Shown: piece after piece, positions 17,413-26,070 of the stretch
Layout: the number at the start of each line of letters is the position of its first letter
Numbering within the stretch: the first letter of the stretch is position 1
Assembly (NCBI RefSeq): GCF_023707985.1
Contig: NZ_BRCF01000002.1
Span: forward strand, 69,351-133,350
Source of the DNA: Sporosarcina sp. NCCP-2716
GTDB taxonomy: Bacteria > Bacillota > Bacilli > Bacillales_A > Planococcaceae
DNA: 64,000 bases
Direction: 5' to 3'
The notes under the pieces: model-generated
Databases searched by the model: none
Told to the model about the DNA's origin: nothing
The model's input: only the letters and a program-made list of their open reading frames with translations
Position numbers and translations under genes: made by a program

Positions 17413-18795
17413 TCAGCGGCCCGTCATCTTGGATGGGTCGACCCACTCGTCGAACTGCTCTTCCGTCAGCAATCCTGTTTTCAGGGCCGCTTCCTTCAGC
17501 GTCGTCCCTTCTTTGTGGGCTGCCTTCGCGATCTTCGCCGCATTCTCATAGCCGATGTGCGGGTTCAGCGCCGTGACGAGCATGAGGGAATTTTTCACTT
17601 TGCGGTCGATCTCTTCGCGGTTCGGCTCGATTCCGACGGCACAGTTGTCGTTGAAGCTGATCATGCCTTCTGCGAGCAGCTTGGCCGTCTGCAGGAAGTT
17701 GAAGATGATGACCGGCTTGAACACATTCAGTTCGAAGTTGCCCTGGCTTGCCGCGAATCCGATCGTCGCGTCGTTCCCCATCACTTGCGCAACGACCATC
17801 GTCAGCGCTTCGCTTTGTGTCGGGTTGACTTTGCCCGGCATGATGGAGCTGCCCGGTTCGTTTTCCGGGATGGTGATTTCGCCGATTCCGGAACGCGGAC
17901 CGCTTGCGAGCCAGCGTACGTCGTTCGCAATCTTCATGAGATCGGCTGCAAGTGCCTTCATGGCGCCGTGCGTGTAGACGACTTCGTCATAGCTCGTGAG
18001 CGCGTGGAATTTGTTTTCAGCCGACGTGAATTGGATGCCGACCGATTTCGAGATCTCTTCCGCGACCTTCTCGCCGAACCCTTTCGGCGCGTTCAGTCCT
18101 GTGCCGACAGCCGTACCGCCGATCGCCAGTTCTTTCATGGACTGGACGCTTTCCGTGAGCATTTTTTCCGTTTTGACGAGCATCTGGTGCCAGCCGCTCA
18201 TTTCCTGGCCGAGCGTCAGCGGTGTAGCGTCCTGCAGATGCGTCCGGCCGATCTTGATGATGTCCATGAAGGCTTCGGACTTGTCGCCCAATGTCTTTTT
18301 CAGCTTGTCCAGCGCCGGCAGCAGTTCGCGCTCGACTGCGATGACGCCTGCTACGTGCAGTGCTGTCGGGAACGTATCGTTCGAGCTCTGCGATTTGTTG
18401 ACGTCGTCGTTCGGGTGGAGACGTTCTTCGCTGCCCCACTCTTCGAGCAGCTGGTTGCCGCGGTTTGCGAGCACTTCGTTCATGTTCATGTTCGACTGGG
18501 TACCGCTGCCGGTCTGCCAGACGACGAGCGGGAAATGGTCGTCCCATTTGCCGGTCAGCACTTCATCGGCTGCCTGGACGATCGCTTTCATCTTCACTTC
18601 GGACAGGTTGCCGAACGAATGGCTTGCGATGGCCGCGGACTTTTTCAGATGGGCGAATGCTTGGATGACACCTGTCGGGATGCGTTCTCCGCCGATTTTG
18701 AAGTTCTGCTTGCTGCGCTGTGTCTGTGCGCCCCACAGCTTATCCGCAGGTACTTGGATTTCACCAAATGTATCGTGTTCAATGCGGTAGTTCAT
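17413..18795 (-). CDS. fumC: Fumarate hydratase, class II
   Basis: Class II fumarase of 460 residues, the normal length, converting fumarate and malate in the TCA cycle in the cytoplasm. The family signature [13 protein letters not shown] is near residue 315 and [11 protein letters not shown] near 140. It begins [28 protein letters not shown], typical of FumC. The ATG follows AAAAGGGGTTTTTCAGG. It is not in an operon with other TCA genes here; the PCYCGC gene follows about 80 bp downstream on the same strand. Confidence 0.96.
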   Translation of the reverse strand: MNYRIEHDTFGEIQVPADKLWGAQTQRSKQNFKIGGERIPTGVIQAFAHLKKSAAIASHSFGNLSEVKMKAIVQAADEVLTGKWDDHFPLVVWQTGSGTQSNMNMNEVLANRGNQLLEEWGSEERLHPNDDVNKSQSSNDTFPTALHVAGVIAVERELLPALDKLKKTLGDKSEAFMDIIKIGRTHLQDATPLTLGQEMSGWHQMLVKTEKMLTESVQSMKELAIGGTAVGTGLNAPKGFGEKVAEEISKSVGIQFTSAENKFHALTSYDEVVYTHGAMKALAADLMKIANDVRWLASGPRSGIGEITIPENEPGSSIMPGKVNPTQSEALTMVVAQVMGNDATIGFAASQGNFELNVFKPVIIFNFLQTAKLLAEGMISFNDNCAVGIEPNREEIDRKVKNSLMLVTALNPHIGYENAAKIAKAAHKEGTTLKEAALKTGLLTEEQFDEWVDPSKMTGR

Positions 18796-18892
18796 CCTGA
18801 AAAACCCCTTTTCACAATTAGTTTCAATCTCTTTCTATCATGCCGCAACTTGACTGCAAAATCAAAGATATTTGAATGAGGCAGACGCGAAA

Positions 18893-18918
18893 GAAGCCCG
18901 TGTGTGTACACGGGCTCC
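18893..18918 (-). terminator. Terminator of the ABC operon
   Basis: Stem GAGCCCGTGT / ACACGGGCTT with a short loop and TTCTTTC tail on the minus strand, a few bases after the permease stop. Confidence 0.75.
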
Positions 18919-18921
18919 TGC

Positions 18922-20235
18922 TTACAGTTCTTGCCGGAGGGCATCGATGACATCGATCTGCGTCGCTTTCCGGGCAGGGCGCCAGCCGGAGATCATGGCG
19001 ACGGCGAGGCTGATCGCGGAGGCAATCAGCACGAGCTGCCACGGGATGATGGAAAACGTGACGTCCAGATCGCTGAAACCATCTTCCCCGAGGGCCGCCC
19101 CGACGATCATCGGCAGGACAAAATTGGCGAGCATGCTGATCGCATAAGACAGCACGACTGCAATGACTGTCCCGAGAAGGCCGATCCAGGCGCTCTCCAG
19201 CAGGAACAGCCGCTGGATGAGTTTCGGCTTCGCCCCGAGCGCTTTCATGACACCGATTTCACGCGTCCGCTCGGTGACCGCCATCGTCATCGTGTTGAAG
19301 ATGCCGATGGATGAGATGAGGATTGCGATCGTACCGACGAAGATCAGGCCGGCTTTCAAGGCGAGGAAGAAGACGTCGATCTGATCCAGTTCCTCGGAGA
19401 TGGAGTAGACGTCATAGCCGTCTTTTTTCAGTACCTGCGTGACCGATTTGACGTTCTCGAGTTTATCCGCATAGACATTGAGGTTCGCGGAGAACAGCGG
19501 TTCTTCGTTGTCCTCAGGCATCCCTTTGGCGTAGATGGACTCGAGTTCCGGGATCACAGCGGCGTCCGCGTAGATCCGGCTATCCTGGATGAAGTCCTTC
19601 GCAGGGGCTTTCGCGATGCCGACGATGGTCAGCTGAATTGGCTGCCCGAACGATTTCTCTTCATTGAAATTCCCCAGTTCATAGGTGAACGTCTTACCGA
19701 TCACGGCTTCGCGATAGGCTGGCTGCGGTTCGCTTTCTGATGTTTCTTCATCTGATTCAGCTGTTGCCTGTTCCGTCTGTTCCGCCGATTCGTCGTAGAG
19801 GCTGGCGGCGAAGTCATGACCAACGACGACTTCTTGGGCGTTCTTCGGCAGGCGTCCTTCCGCGAGGGCGAACCCGGCTTTCGCTTCTTCCTTGAAGTCC
19901 GAGACGGTCAATTGACTGTAGGTCGTGAATCCGTCGAGTTCTGACTTCTGCCAGGTGCCGACGTTCTGGCGGAAAACAACTGCGTTGACGTGGTCGATCT
20001 TTTTCATCTCTTCCGCTTTTTCCGCGTTCAGATCTGCTGCATACACTTCGACTTGGGTGACAAGCCGGTTGTCGAGGATCTCCTTGCGCAGCGTGTCCTG
20101 GATGCCGAAGCCGACAGACGCGAGGATGATGAGGAAGGCGGTCCCCATCGTGGCTGCGAGCACGGTCATGAACACGCGCAGCTTGTTCTTTCTGATGTGC
20201 TGCCGGACGAAGTCGAACTGGTCCTTAACCTGCAT
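18922..20235 (-). CDS. ABC transporter permease, FtsX/MacB type
   Basis: A 437-residue permease with one N-terminal helix (LRVFMTVLAATMGTAFLIILASVGFGI), a large extracytoplasmic domain of about 240 residues, and three C-terminal helices with the FtsX-domain motif MAVTERTREIGVMKALGA. The layout is that of MacB-like transporters for peptides, antibiotics or lipoproteins. The extracytoplasmic domain has an acidic, Gln-rich insert (EQTEQATAESDEETSESEPQPA). The start at 20235 has GGAGGTGTCCACC and lies inside the upstream ATPase gene, so the two are translationally coupled. Confidence 0.87.
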   Translation of the reverse strand: MQVKDQFDFVRQHIRKNKLRVFMTVLAATMGTAFLIILASVGFGIQDTLRKEILDNRLVTQVEVYAADLNAEKAEEMKKIDHVNAVVFRQNVGTWQKSELDGFTTYSQLTVSDFKEEAKAGFALAEGRLPKNAQEVVVGHDFAASLYDESAEQTEQATAESDEETSESEPQPAYREAVIGKTFTYELGNFNEEKSFGQPIQLTIVGIAKAPAKDFIQDSRIYADAAVIPELESIYAKGMPEDNEEPLFSANLNVYADKLENVKSVTQVLKKDGYDVYSISEELDQIDVFFLALKAGLIFVGTIAILISSIGIFNTMTMAVTERTREIGVMKALGAKPKLIQRLFLLESAWIGLLGTVIAVVLSYAISMLANFVLPMIVGAALGEDGFSDLDVTFSIIPWQLVLIASAISLAVAMISGWRPARKATQIDVIDALRQEL

Positions 20236-20923
20236 GGTGGACACCTCCTGCTGCAAGCACACCATCGTGCATGTGGTAGATGGTGTCTGCAATGGCGGCC
20301 ACTTCGTCGTCATGTGTGATGATGACGAACGTGATACCGCGTGTTCTGTTCAATGAACGGATCAGAGCGAGGATCTCCTGCTCCGTCTCCGAGTCGAGAC
20401 TGCCTGTCGGTTCATCCGCAAAGATGACCGGCGGATTGGTGATCAGCGCGCGGGCGATGCTGACACGCTGCTGCTGGCCGCCCGACAGTTCGTTCGGGTA
20501 ATGATCGCGCACTTCCTGCAGGCCGACCTGCTGCAGGAGCTCGTTCACCTCCGCCTTCCGGACGGTCCGGCTGATGCCTTTCAGTTTCAGGGGCAGTTCG
20601 ATGTTTTCGAATGTCGTCAGGCCGGGCATGAGCTGGAAGTTCTGGAAGATGAAGCCGAACCGGTCGAGACGGAATGCGGCACTATCGGTTTCATTGAAAT
20701 CCGAAGTGACTGTACCGTCCACCGTGATCGTCCCGCTGTCCGGCTTCAGGAATCCGGCCAGTATATGGAGCAGCGTCGATTTCCCTGAGCCGCTGCGGCC
20801 GACGATGGAGACGATGGCACCTTTTTCTACATGGAATGAAAGATCTTTGAGCACCGGCACCGGCCGCTCTTTGCCTTTTTTCCCGATTTTGAATGAATGC
20901 TGGATATGCTGTGCTGTAATCAC
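20225..20923 (-). CDS. ABC transporter ATP-binding protein, MacB/LolD type
   Basis: A 232-residue ATPase with Walker A GRSGSGKST near residue 42, Q-loop, signature LSGGQQQR near 145, Walker B VIFADEPTGSLDS and the H-loop THDDEV. This is the LolD/MacB subfamily that partners FtsX-type permeases. The GTG start follows AAGGAGGACAACC. It overlaps the permease gene by 11 bp. The substrate is unknown; no two-component system is adjacent. Confidence 0.9.
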   Translation of the reverse strand: MITAQHIQHSFKIGKKGKERPVPVLKDLSFHVEKGAIVSIVGRSGSGKSTLLHILAGFLKPDSGTITVDGTVTSDFNETDSAAFRLDRFGFIFQNFQLMPGLTTFENIELPLKLKGISRTVRKAEVNELLQQVGLQEVRDHYPNELSGGQQQRVSIARALITNPPVIFADEPTGSLDSETEQEILALIRSLNRTRGITFVIITHDDEVAAIADTIYHMHDGVLAAGGVHHAG

Positions 20924-21042
20924 GCGGTTGTCCTCCTTGGTTTTGCTGATAGATTCAGTATGGCAGGTAAATCTTTAGAAGAAGTGCTTGGAAAAGTGAA
21001 GAAATTCTTAAGATGGATGGGCGGGGCGGGGGTGTTGCGGAT

Positions 21043-21218
21043 GGTTTATGAGCGGTTTTTGGGATTTATGAGCGGTTTATGCGTTTTATGAGCGGTTTTC
21101 GAGATTTATGAGCGTTTTGCGTAATTTATGAGCGATTTTCGCGATTTATGAGCGTTTTCCAGGTTTTATGAGCGTTTCTCAAGATTTATGAGCACTCCCC
21201 CAGTTTTATAAGCGCTCC
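21043..21218 (-). repeat. 20-bp periodic array, CGCTCATAAA family, 9 units
   Basis: Nine units with an exact 20-bp period. Each reads ATTTATGAGCG plus a 9-bp spacer on the plus strand. It lies downstream of floT and its terminator, in the sense direction of floT, and about 120 bp before the ABC ATPase gene. The last two units on the floT side are degenerate (GAGCAC, TAAGCGC). Confidence 0.9.
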
Positions 21219-21233
21219 ACCGCCCGCCTAACC

Positions 21234-21264
21234 AAAAATGCCGTTCCCCCTCAGGGGAACGGCA
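21234..21264 (-). terminator. Terminator of floT
   Basis: Perfect 11-bp stem TGCCGTTCCCC / GGGGAACGGCA with a 4-nt loop, followed by TTTTTGG on the minus strand. Confidence 0.88.
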
Positions 21265-21275
21265 CCGGTCATGCA

Positions 21276-22850
21276 TTATTCATCATCTTTCCGTTCATCT
21301 TCTGCCGGTTCTTCCGTCGTCGCAGCGAGCGGCGAGCGGGACTTCTTCAGCTCGTCTGTCAAGTTGTCGATGCTTGGGCGGATGGCGCCTTTGCCGGCGA
21401 AGCTTTCGATCATTTCCTTGATGTTGATGCCGGTTGTGGCGCCGAGCGACTCCTGCATCGTGGACATCAGGTCGGTGGCGTAGCCGGTGACTTTGTTGGC
21501 ACCGCCGCCTTCGCCGCTTCCTGTGTCGACGACTGTGATCTTGTCGATGTTGCTGAGCGGGCTCGCGACTTGCTTCGCGTATTCCGGCAGCATGCCGACG
21601 ATCATGTCGAGCATTGCAGCCTGGCCATAGTGTTCGAAGGCTTCGGCCACTTTGCGTTTTGCTTCCGCTTCTGCGAGACCTTTCAGGCGGATGATGTCCG
21701 CTTCTGTCTCACCTTGCGCACGCTGGGCGTCGGCACGGGCAGTACCGTCGAGACGGACCTTTTCCGCGTCGGCCGAAGCACGTGCTTCAATGCGGTACTT
21801 CTCGGCATCGGCTTCTGCGAGCTGGCGTGATTTTTCAGCCGCTGCGTTCTGCTCGATCGCATAACGATCCGCGTCGGCTTTCTTTTTCACTTCGGAATCG
21901 TATTGACGTTCGCGGCGCTGGATCTCTTTCTCTTCGAGTTCAATCTGCTTTTGACGCTCGATGATTCGGATCTGCATTTCCTGCTCCATGACTTCCTGTT
22001 TGGAACGGGCAGTCTGTAACTCGTACGCCTGGTCAGCACGGGCTTTTGCAGCGTCCTGTTCCAGTCTATAGCTTGCGACTTTCAGCTGGTTCTCTTTCTC
22101 GGCTTCGGCAATTTCCGTCGCCCGCTCGATCTCCGCTTTCTGTGCTTCTTTGGACGCTTCCGCATTTTTGATCCGCGTCTCTTTTTCGGAGATGGCCGTT
22201 GCAATGTCGGCGTCCCGTTTCACTTGTGCGATCCGCGGCTTCCCGAGTGAATCGAGGTAGCCGTTTTTGTCACGCACGTCTTTGATGGTGAAGGAGACGA
22301 TGACGAGACCCATCTTCGCGAGATCCTGGGATGCGACGCGCTGGACTTCCTGTGAGAATTTATCCCGGTTCTTATAGATCTCCTCCACTGTCATGGAACC
22401 GAGGATCGAGCGCAGGTGGCCTTCCAGCACTTCCTTCGCTTCGTTCTCCCGGTCTTCTTTCGACTTGCCGAGGAACTGTTCGGCAGCCGTCGCGATTTCC
22501 GAGATGGACCCGCCGATCTTGATGATTGCGGTGCCGTCCGCCATGACGGGAACGCCTTGCTCGGTGTACACTTCCGGCGTCGTTACTTCTAGTTTGCTCG
22601 ACAGGAGGCTCAGCGGTGCGGCCTGCTGGAACACGGGCAGCACGAACGTACCGCCCCCGCGGATGATTTTCACACGGTTTCCTGAATCATCGGTATGGAC
22701 ATTCTTGGATCCGATATAACTTCCCGTGACGATCAATGCTTCGTCCGGACCGACTGTGCGGTACTTCGTGACGTACACAAGAATGACGGCTAACACTACA
22801 AATACCGCAATGGCGATCGCAATCCACATCGCTGGCAATTCTACTGGCAT
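21276..22850 (-). CDS. floT: Flotillin-like protein FloT
   Basis: A 524-residue flotillin, close in length to B. subtilis FloT (YuaG). It has an N-terminal membrane helix (MWIAIAIAVFVVLAVILVYV), a PHB/SPFH domain to about residue 200, and a long Glu/Ala/Lys-rich coiled coil (about 210-400). It scaffolds fluid membrane microdomains and protein complexes at the inner membrane face. The ATG follows AAGGGGGAAATGAC. It is 30 bp after the nfeD-like gene and shares its sigma-W-type promoter. Confidence 0.93.
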   Translation of the reverse strand: MPVELPAMWIAIAIAVFVVLAVILVYVTKYRTVGPDEALIVTGSYIGSKNVHTDDSGNRVKIIRGGGTFVLPVFQQAAPLSLLSSKLEVTTPEVYTEQGVPVMADGTAIIKIGGSISEIATAAEQFLGKSKEDRENEAKEVLEGHLRSILGSMTVEEIYKNRDKFSQEVQRVASQDLAKMGLVIVSFTIKDVRDKNGYLDSLGKPRIAQVKRDADIATAISEKETRIKNAEASKEAQKAEIERATEIAEAEKENQLKVASYRLEQDAAKARADQAYELQTARSKQEVMEQEMQIRIIERQKQIELEEKEIQRRERQYDSEVKKKADADRYAIEQNAAAEKSRQLAEADAEKYRIEARASADAEKVRLDGTARADAQRAQGETEADIIRLKGLAEAEAKRKVAEAFEHYGQAAMLDMIVGMLPEYAKQVASPLSNIDKITVVDTGSGEGGGANKVTGYATDLMSTMQESLGATTGINIKEMIESFAGKGAIRPSIDNLTDELKKSRSPLAATTEEPAEDERKDDE

Positions 22851-22880
22851 GTCATTTCCCCCTTTTTTCTGCTAAAAAAG

Positions 22881-23414
22881 TTATTTGAAACGGAAAGGCT
22901 CGTATTCTTTGACGATAAACGTCCCGGCGTCCACTTCGATGATCAGCACTTCTTTGCCGTAGTCGATCGGCACGTTTTCATAGCCGGCGGCCCGCTTCGA
23001 CAGCACACCGTTCACTGTCTCGATCACAATTTCACCGAAACCGTCAGCAGGAATCGGTACGATCACCTTGCCGACTTTGCCGGTGAGTGATTCGTCGCTG
23101 TAGGCGATTGACACTTCAGCCGACTTCAGTGGCAGCAGGATGAAAAAGTAGAGCAGGAAATCTAAAATTGCCGCAGCACAAAGTGAAATTCCGAGTATGA
23201 CACCGCTACCAAGCCCGGTCGCGAGTTCCAGCACATAGCCCCACGTCGCTGTGAGGGTAATGAACGGCAGCAGTACAGCCGGATCGAGCAGTGGGAACAG
23301 TTCACCCGAACCGTCTGTCAGATCACTGAAGAACAAATACAATAACGTTACGATTCCCGAGATGATCAGTATCGGCAAATACAGGTCTTCGATCGCCATC
23401 CCGAACACTTCCAT
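22881..23414 (-). CDS. NfeD-like membrane protein (YuaF type)
   Basis: A 177-residue protein with three or four N-terminal hydrophobic segments and a C-terminal OB-fold-like domain (GKVGKVIVPIPADGFGEIVIE), the layout of short NfeD proteins such as B. subtilis YuaF. These proteins accompany flotillins and help keep membrane fluidity under stress. The start at 23414 is supported by AAAGGGGGTG; a TTG three codons upstream is less likely. It heads the floT operon. Confidence 0.85.
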   Translation of the reverse strand: MEVFGMAIEDLYLPILIISGIVTLLYLFFSDLTDGSGELFPLLDPAVLLPFITLTATWGYVLELATGLGSGVILGISLCAAAILDFLLYFFILLPLKSAEVSIAYSDESLTGKVGKVIVPIPADGFGEIVIETVNGVLSKRAAGYENVPIDYGKEVLIIEVDAGTFIVKEYEPFRFK

Positions 23415-23440
23415 TTCAAACACCCCCTTTGTCTATTCTA

Positions 23441-23466
23441 TACGAGCTGCCCGTCAAAAGGATTCA
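23441..23466 (-). promoter_or_regulatory. Sigma-W-type promoter of nfeD-floT
   Basis: On the minus strand TGAATC (23461-23466), a 16-bp spacer and CGTA (23441-23444). The known sigma-W consensus is TGAAAC-N16-CGTA, so there is one mismatch. It ends 27 bp before the start codon. B. subtilis yuaF-floT is a sigma-W operon, which supports the reading. Confidence 0.7.
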
Positions 23467-23664
23467 TTTGCAAGAAAATTTTTTCAACGAATTGAGTGAT
23501 ACTCCTGTTTTCTCCCAATTGTGAAAAATGTATGGATACGGCTCTGTCCTGCGCAAAAAAATTGTCGAACGGCGTAAATTATATTCGTCTTACCGGAAGG
23601 GATTTGCTATGATAGATGAGTTATCAACTTATAACAGATACCGATATCCAGATGGAGGTCAATC

Positions 23665-24285
23665 ATGTTCAGTCCACGTAAAACAGATCCTTTCTTTGCT
23701 GCCCTGGTCGCCATTGCCGAACACGTGCAGGAAGCGATGCACTATGCGAATGACTATAAAGTGAATTCCGTTGCCGACCTGAAAGAGGTCAGCATCAAAC
23801 TGAAGTGGTACGAAACGGAAGGCGACGACCTGATCCACGATCTCATCACGAAGCTCAACACGTCGTTCATGACGCCGATCGAGCGGGAGGACATCCTTCA
23901 GGTCGCCATCAAGATGGACGATATTTTGGATGGCGTCGAGCATTTCTCGGCGAACCTGGAAATGTTCTCACTGACGGAAATCGATGATTATATGCAGAAG
24001 TTCATGGAAAACATCACGAAAAGTTCCGACGAGATCGTGAAGGCCATGAAACTGCTTGAGCGCAAGAAACTCGTTGAAATGCGGGATCACGCGGTCAACA
24101 TCAAAGAATACGAACGCATTTGCGATGAAGTGCTCCGCACGTCCATCAAGCAGCTGTTCGTGACGGAGACCGATCCGATCCGTATCATCAAGCTGAAAGA
24201 TATTTACGAACTTCTAGAAGAAATCGCAGACTACTGCCAGGATGTCGCCAATCTGATTGAGACGATCATCATGCGGAACGCCTAA
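23665..24285 (+). CDS. DUF47 phosphate-transport accessory protein
   Basis: A 206-residue, almost wholly helical PhoU-like protein of the DUF47 family, which is regularly encoded next to Pit phosphate transporters and probably regulates them. It has EHVQEAMHYAND at the start, the acidic ETEGDDLIHDL segment and EEIADYCQDVANLIETI near the end, both likely metal-binding. The ATG follows GGAGGTCAATC. It is 11 bp upstream of pit, in one operon. Confidence 0.88.
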   Translation: MFSPRKTDPFFAALVAIAEHVQEAMHYANDYKVNSVADLKEVSIKLKWYETEGDDLIHDLITKLNTSFMTPIEREDILQVAIKMDDILDGVEHFSANLEMFSLTEIDDYMQKFMENITKSSDEIVKAMKLLERKKLVEMRDHAVNIKEYERICDEVLRTSIKQLFVTETDPIRIIKLKDIYELLEEIADYCQDVANLIETIIMRNA

Positions 24286-24296
24286 GGAGGCACACG

Positions 24297-25295
24297 ATGG
24301 ATACAGTTCTGCTTTTGACCATACTCATTGTCATCTTTGCGCTCGCTTTTGACTTCATCAACGGCTTCCATGATACAGCGAATGCGATCGCCACGTCCGT
24401 CTCGACACGTGCGCTGAAACCGCGTGTCGCGATCCTGCTGGCGGCAACGATGAACTTCGCCGGCGCCCTCACGTTCACCGGCGTGGCGAAGACGATTTCC
24501 AAGGACATCGTCGATCCGTTCACACTGGAAAACGGATCACTCGTCATCTTGGCGGCGCTGCTGTCCGCAATCATCTGGAACTTGGTGACGTGGTATTTCG
24601 GCATCCCGTCCAGTTCGTCGCATGCGCTCATCGGCTCGATCGCCGGTGCTGCCATCTCGGCGGCCGGAATCGGCATCTTGAATTACAGCGGCTTCATCAA
24701 AATCATGGAAGCCCTCCTGATTTCACCGGTCATTGCGATCGTGGGCGGGTTCGTCGTCATGTCTCTGCTGCGCCGCGTCTTGAAAAACCGGAATTTGTTC
24801 AAGGCCAACAAACGGATCCGTTATCTGCAGATCGTCACGGCGGCGATCCAGTCGTTCACCCACGGGACGAACGACGCGCAAAAAGCGATGGGGATCATCA
24901 CGATGGCGCTCATCGCTGCCGACCTGCAGACCGGTGACGACATCCAGATGTGGGTCCGGATTGCTGCAGCGACCTCGATGGGTATCGGGACATCGATCGG
25001 CGGTTATAAAATCATCAAGACCGTCGGCGGCAAGATCATGAAGATCCGGCCGATCCACGGCGCGGCGGCCGACCTGAACTCCGCGGCCATCATCTTCGGG
25101 GCGACGCTTCTCCACTTGCCGGTTTCGACGACACATGTTATCTCTTCTTCCATCATGGGAGTCGGTTCCGCACAGCGCGTAAAAGGCGTGAAATGGGGCA
25201 CCGCAAAGAAGATCGTCATCACTTGGGTGATCACTATGCCGATCTCCGCTGCCATGGCGGCGATATTGTACCAATTGCTTAACTTGTTCTTTTAA
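24297..25295 (+). CDS. pit: Inorganic phosphate transporter Pit
   Basis: PiT-family transporter of 332 residues for metal-phosphate uptake. Both halves carry the signature: FDFINGFHDTANAIATSV near residue 20 and FTHGTNDAQKAMGII near residue 190. The total has about ten membrane helices. The ATG follows AAGGAGGCACACG. It is the second gene after the DUF47 protein. Confidence 0.94.
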   Translation: MDTVLLLTILIVIFALAFDFINGFHDTANAIATSVSTRALKPRVAILLAATMNFAGALTFTGVAKTISKDIVDPFTLENGSLVILAALLSAIIWNLVTWYFGIPSSSSHALIGSIAGAAISAAGIGILNYSGFIKIMEALLISPVIAIVGGFVVMSLLRRVLKNRNLFKANKRIRYLQIVTAAIQSFTHGTNDAQKAMGIITMALIAADLQTGDDIQMWVRIAAATSMGIGTSIGGYKIIKTVGGKIMKIRPIHGAAADLNSAAIIFGATLLHLPVSTTHVISSSIMGVGSAQRVKGVKWGTAKKIVITWVITMPISAAMAAILYQLLNLFF

Positions 25296-25310
25296 TTCGA
25301 ATCGTATGGG

Positions 25311-25454
25311 TTGCATTGCCATAGGACCTCTGTTAAGATAAAGAAGAATTATTTTTGTTCGGTGCGATGGTCAAGTTCCGCTTGACCCAGTCAAGACTTG
25401 AGCAAGGATAGTAACACAATGTATGCGAAAAACGCATACGAGGAGGAAACAAAC
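25311..25454 (+). promoter_or_regulatory. Cold-shock gene promoter and structured 5' leader
   Basis: TTGCAT (25311-25316), 17 bp and TAAGAT (25334-25339) form a sigma-A promoter. The leader of about 110 nt contains alternating complementary blocks: GGTCAAG (25369-25375), CTTGACC (25381-25387), GTCAAG (25390-25395) and CTTGA (25397-25401), which can form three mutually exclusive hairpins. A separate perfect hairpin GTATGCG-A5-CGCATAC (25421-25439) sits directly before the AGGAGG site. Confidence 0.55.
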
Positions 25455-25655
25455 ATGGAACATGGTAAAGTAAAATGGTTCAACGCAGAAAAAGGTTATG
25501 GCTTCATCGAACGTGAAGATGGCGACGATGTATTCGTACATTTCTCAGCTATCCAAGGCGAAGGCTTCAAGACTCTTGAAGAAGGCCAAGATGTAACTTT
25601 CGAAATCGAGCAAGGCCAACGCGGTCTTCAAGCTACAAACGTTGAAAAGAACTAA
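25455..25655 (+). CDS. Cold shock protein (CspA family)
   Basis: A 66-residue single-domain nucleic acid chaperone with RNP1 KGYGFI and RNP2 VFVHFSAI. It starts [17 protein letters not shown] and ends with the family's usual tail. Codon use is biased (AT-richer wobble, GAA/AAA) in a manner typical of highly expressed genes. The start at 25455 has GAGGAGGAAACAAAC. A long structured leader suggests post-transcriptional control. Confidence 0.96.
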   Translation: MEHGKVKWFNAEKGYGFIEREDGDDVFVHFSAIQGEGFKTLEEGQDVTFEIEQGQRGLQATNVEKN

Positions 25656-25671
25656 TTGAATCCAACCTTTC

Positions 25672-25702
25672 AAAACCGTCCCCACCTGGGGACGGTTTTT
25701 TT
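25672..25702 (+). terminator. Terminator of the cold-shock gene
   Basis: Stem AAAACCGTCCCC / GGGGACGGTTTT followed by a T run on the plus strand. Confidence 0.9.
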
Positions 25703-25731
25703 ATGTTCATTTTTTTCGAGTGGTGCGTAAC

Positions 25732-25997
25732 CCTTCGTTGAACGCGCGCATTTCCAGGGGTGCGCGTATTTCACCTGCGAACGCGCGTATTTTCTTGAGT
25801 GCGCGTAAATCACCCGCGAGCGCGCGTATTCTGACCCTGGGCGCGCGCAACTCATCGCTGAACACGCGTATTTTCCCGAACGCGCGTAAATCACCCGCGA
25901 GCGCGCGTATTCTGCCCCTGAGCGCGCACATTTCCCGTTGAGCGCGCGCAACGCAACGTTGAACGCTCGCATTCCCCGGGGCGCGCGTATCCCCCCG
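25732..25997 (+). repeat. GCGCGTAAAT periodic array, 14 units
   Basis: About fourteen units of 18-21 bp, each beginning GCGCGTA or GCGCGCA and followed by a variable spacer. The 32-bp stretch at 25802-25833 recurs exactly at 25882-25913, 80 bp on. The register resembles the CGCTCATAAATCAC arrays elsewhere in the window. It follows the cold-shock gene terminator in the sense direction. Open frames through it encode only repetitive Ala/Arg/Ser peptides and are not taken as genes. Confidence 0.88.
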
Positions 25998-26070
25998 GCA
26001 AATCAGTTCCATTCCGGACGCCCACCCGATATGATGAAAGGAAGAAACTGCATAGAAAGAAGGACACGCC

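Noticed and set aside
17356..18879. A 507-codon plus-strand frame opposite fumC
   Set aside because: It is the antisense shadow of a highly conserved fumarase, rich in His/Arg/Phe/Asp as is usual for such shadows in GC-rich DNA.
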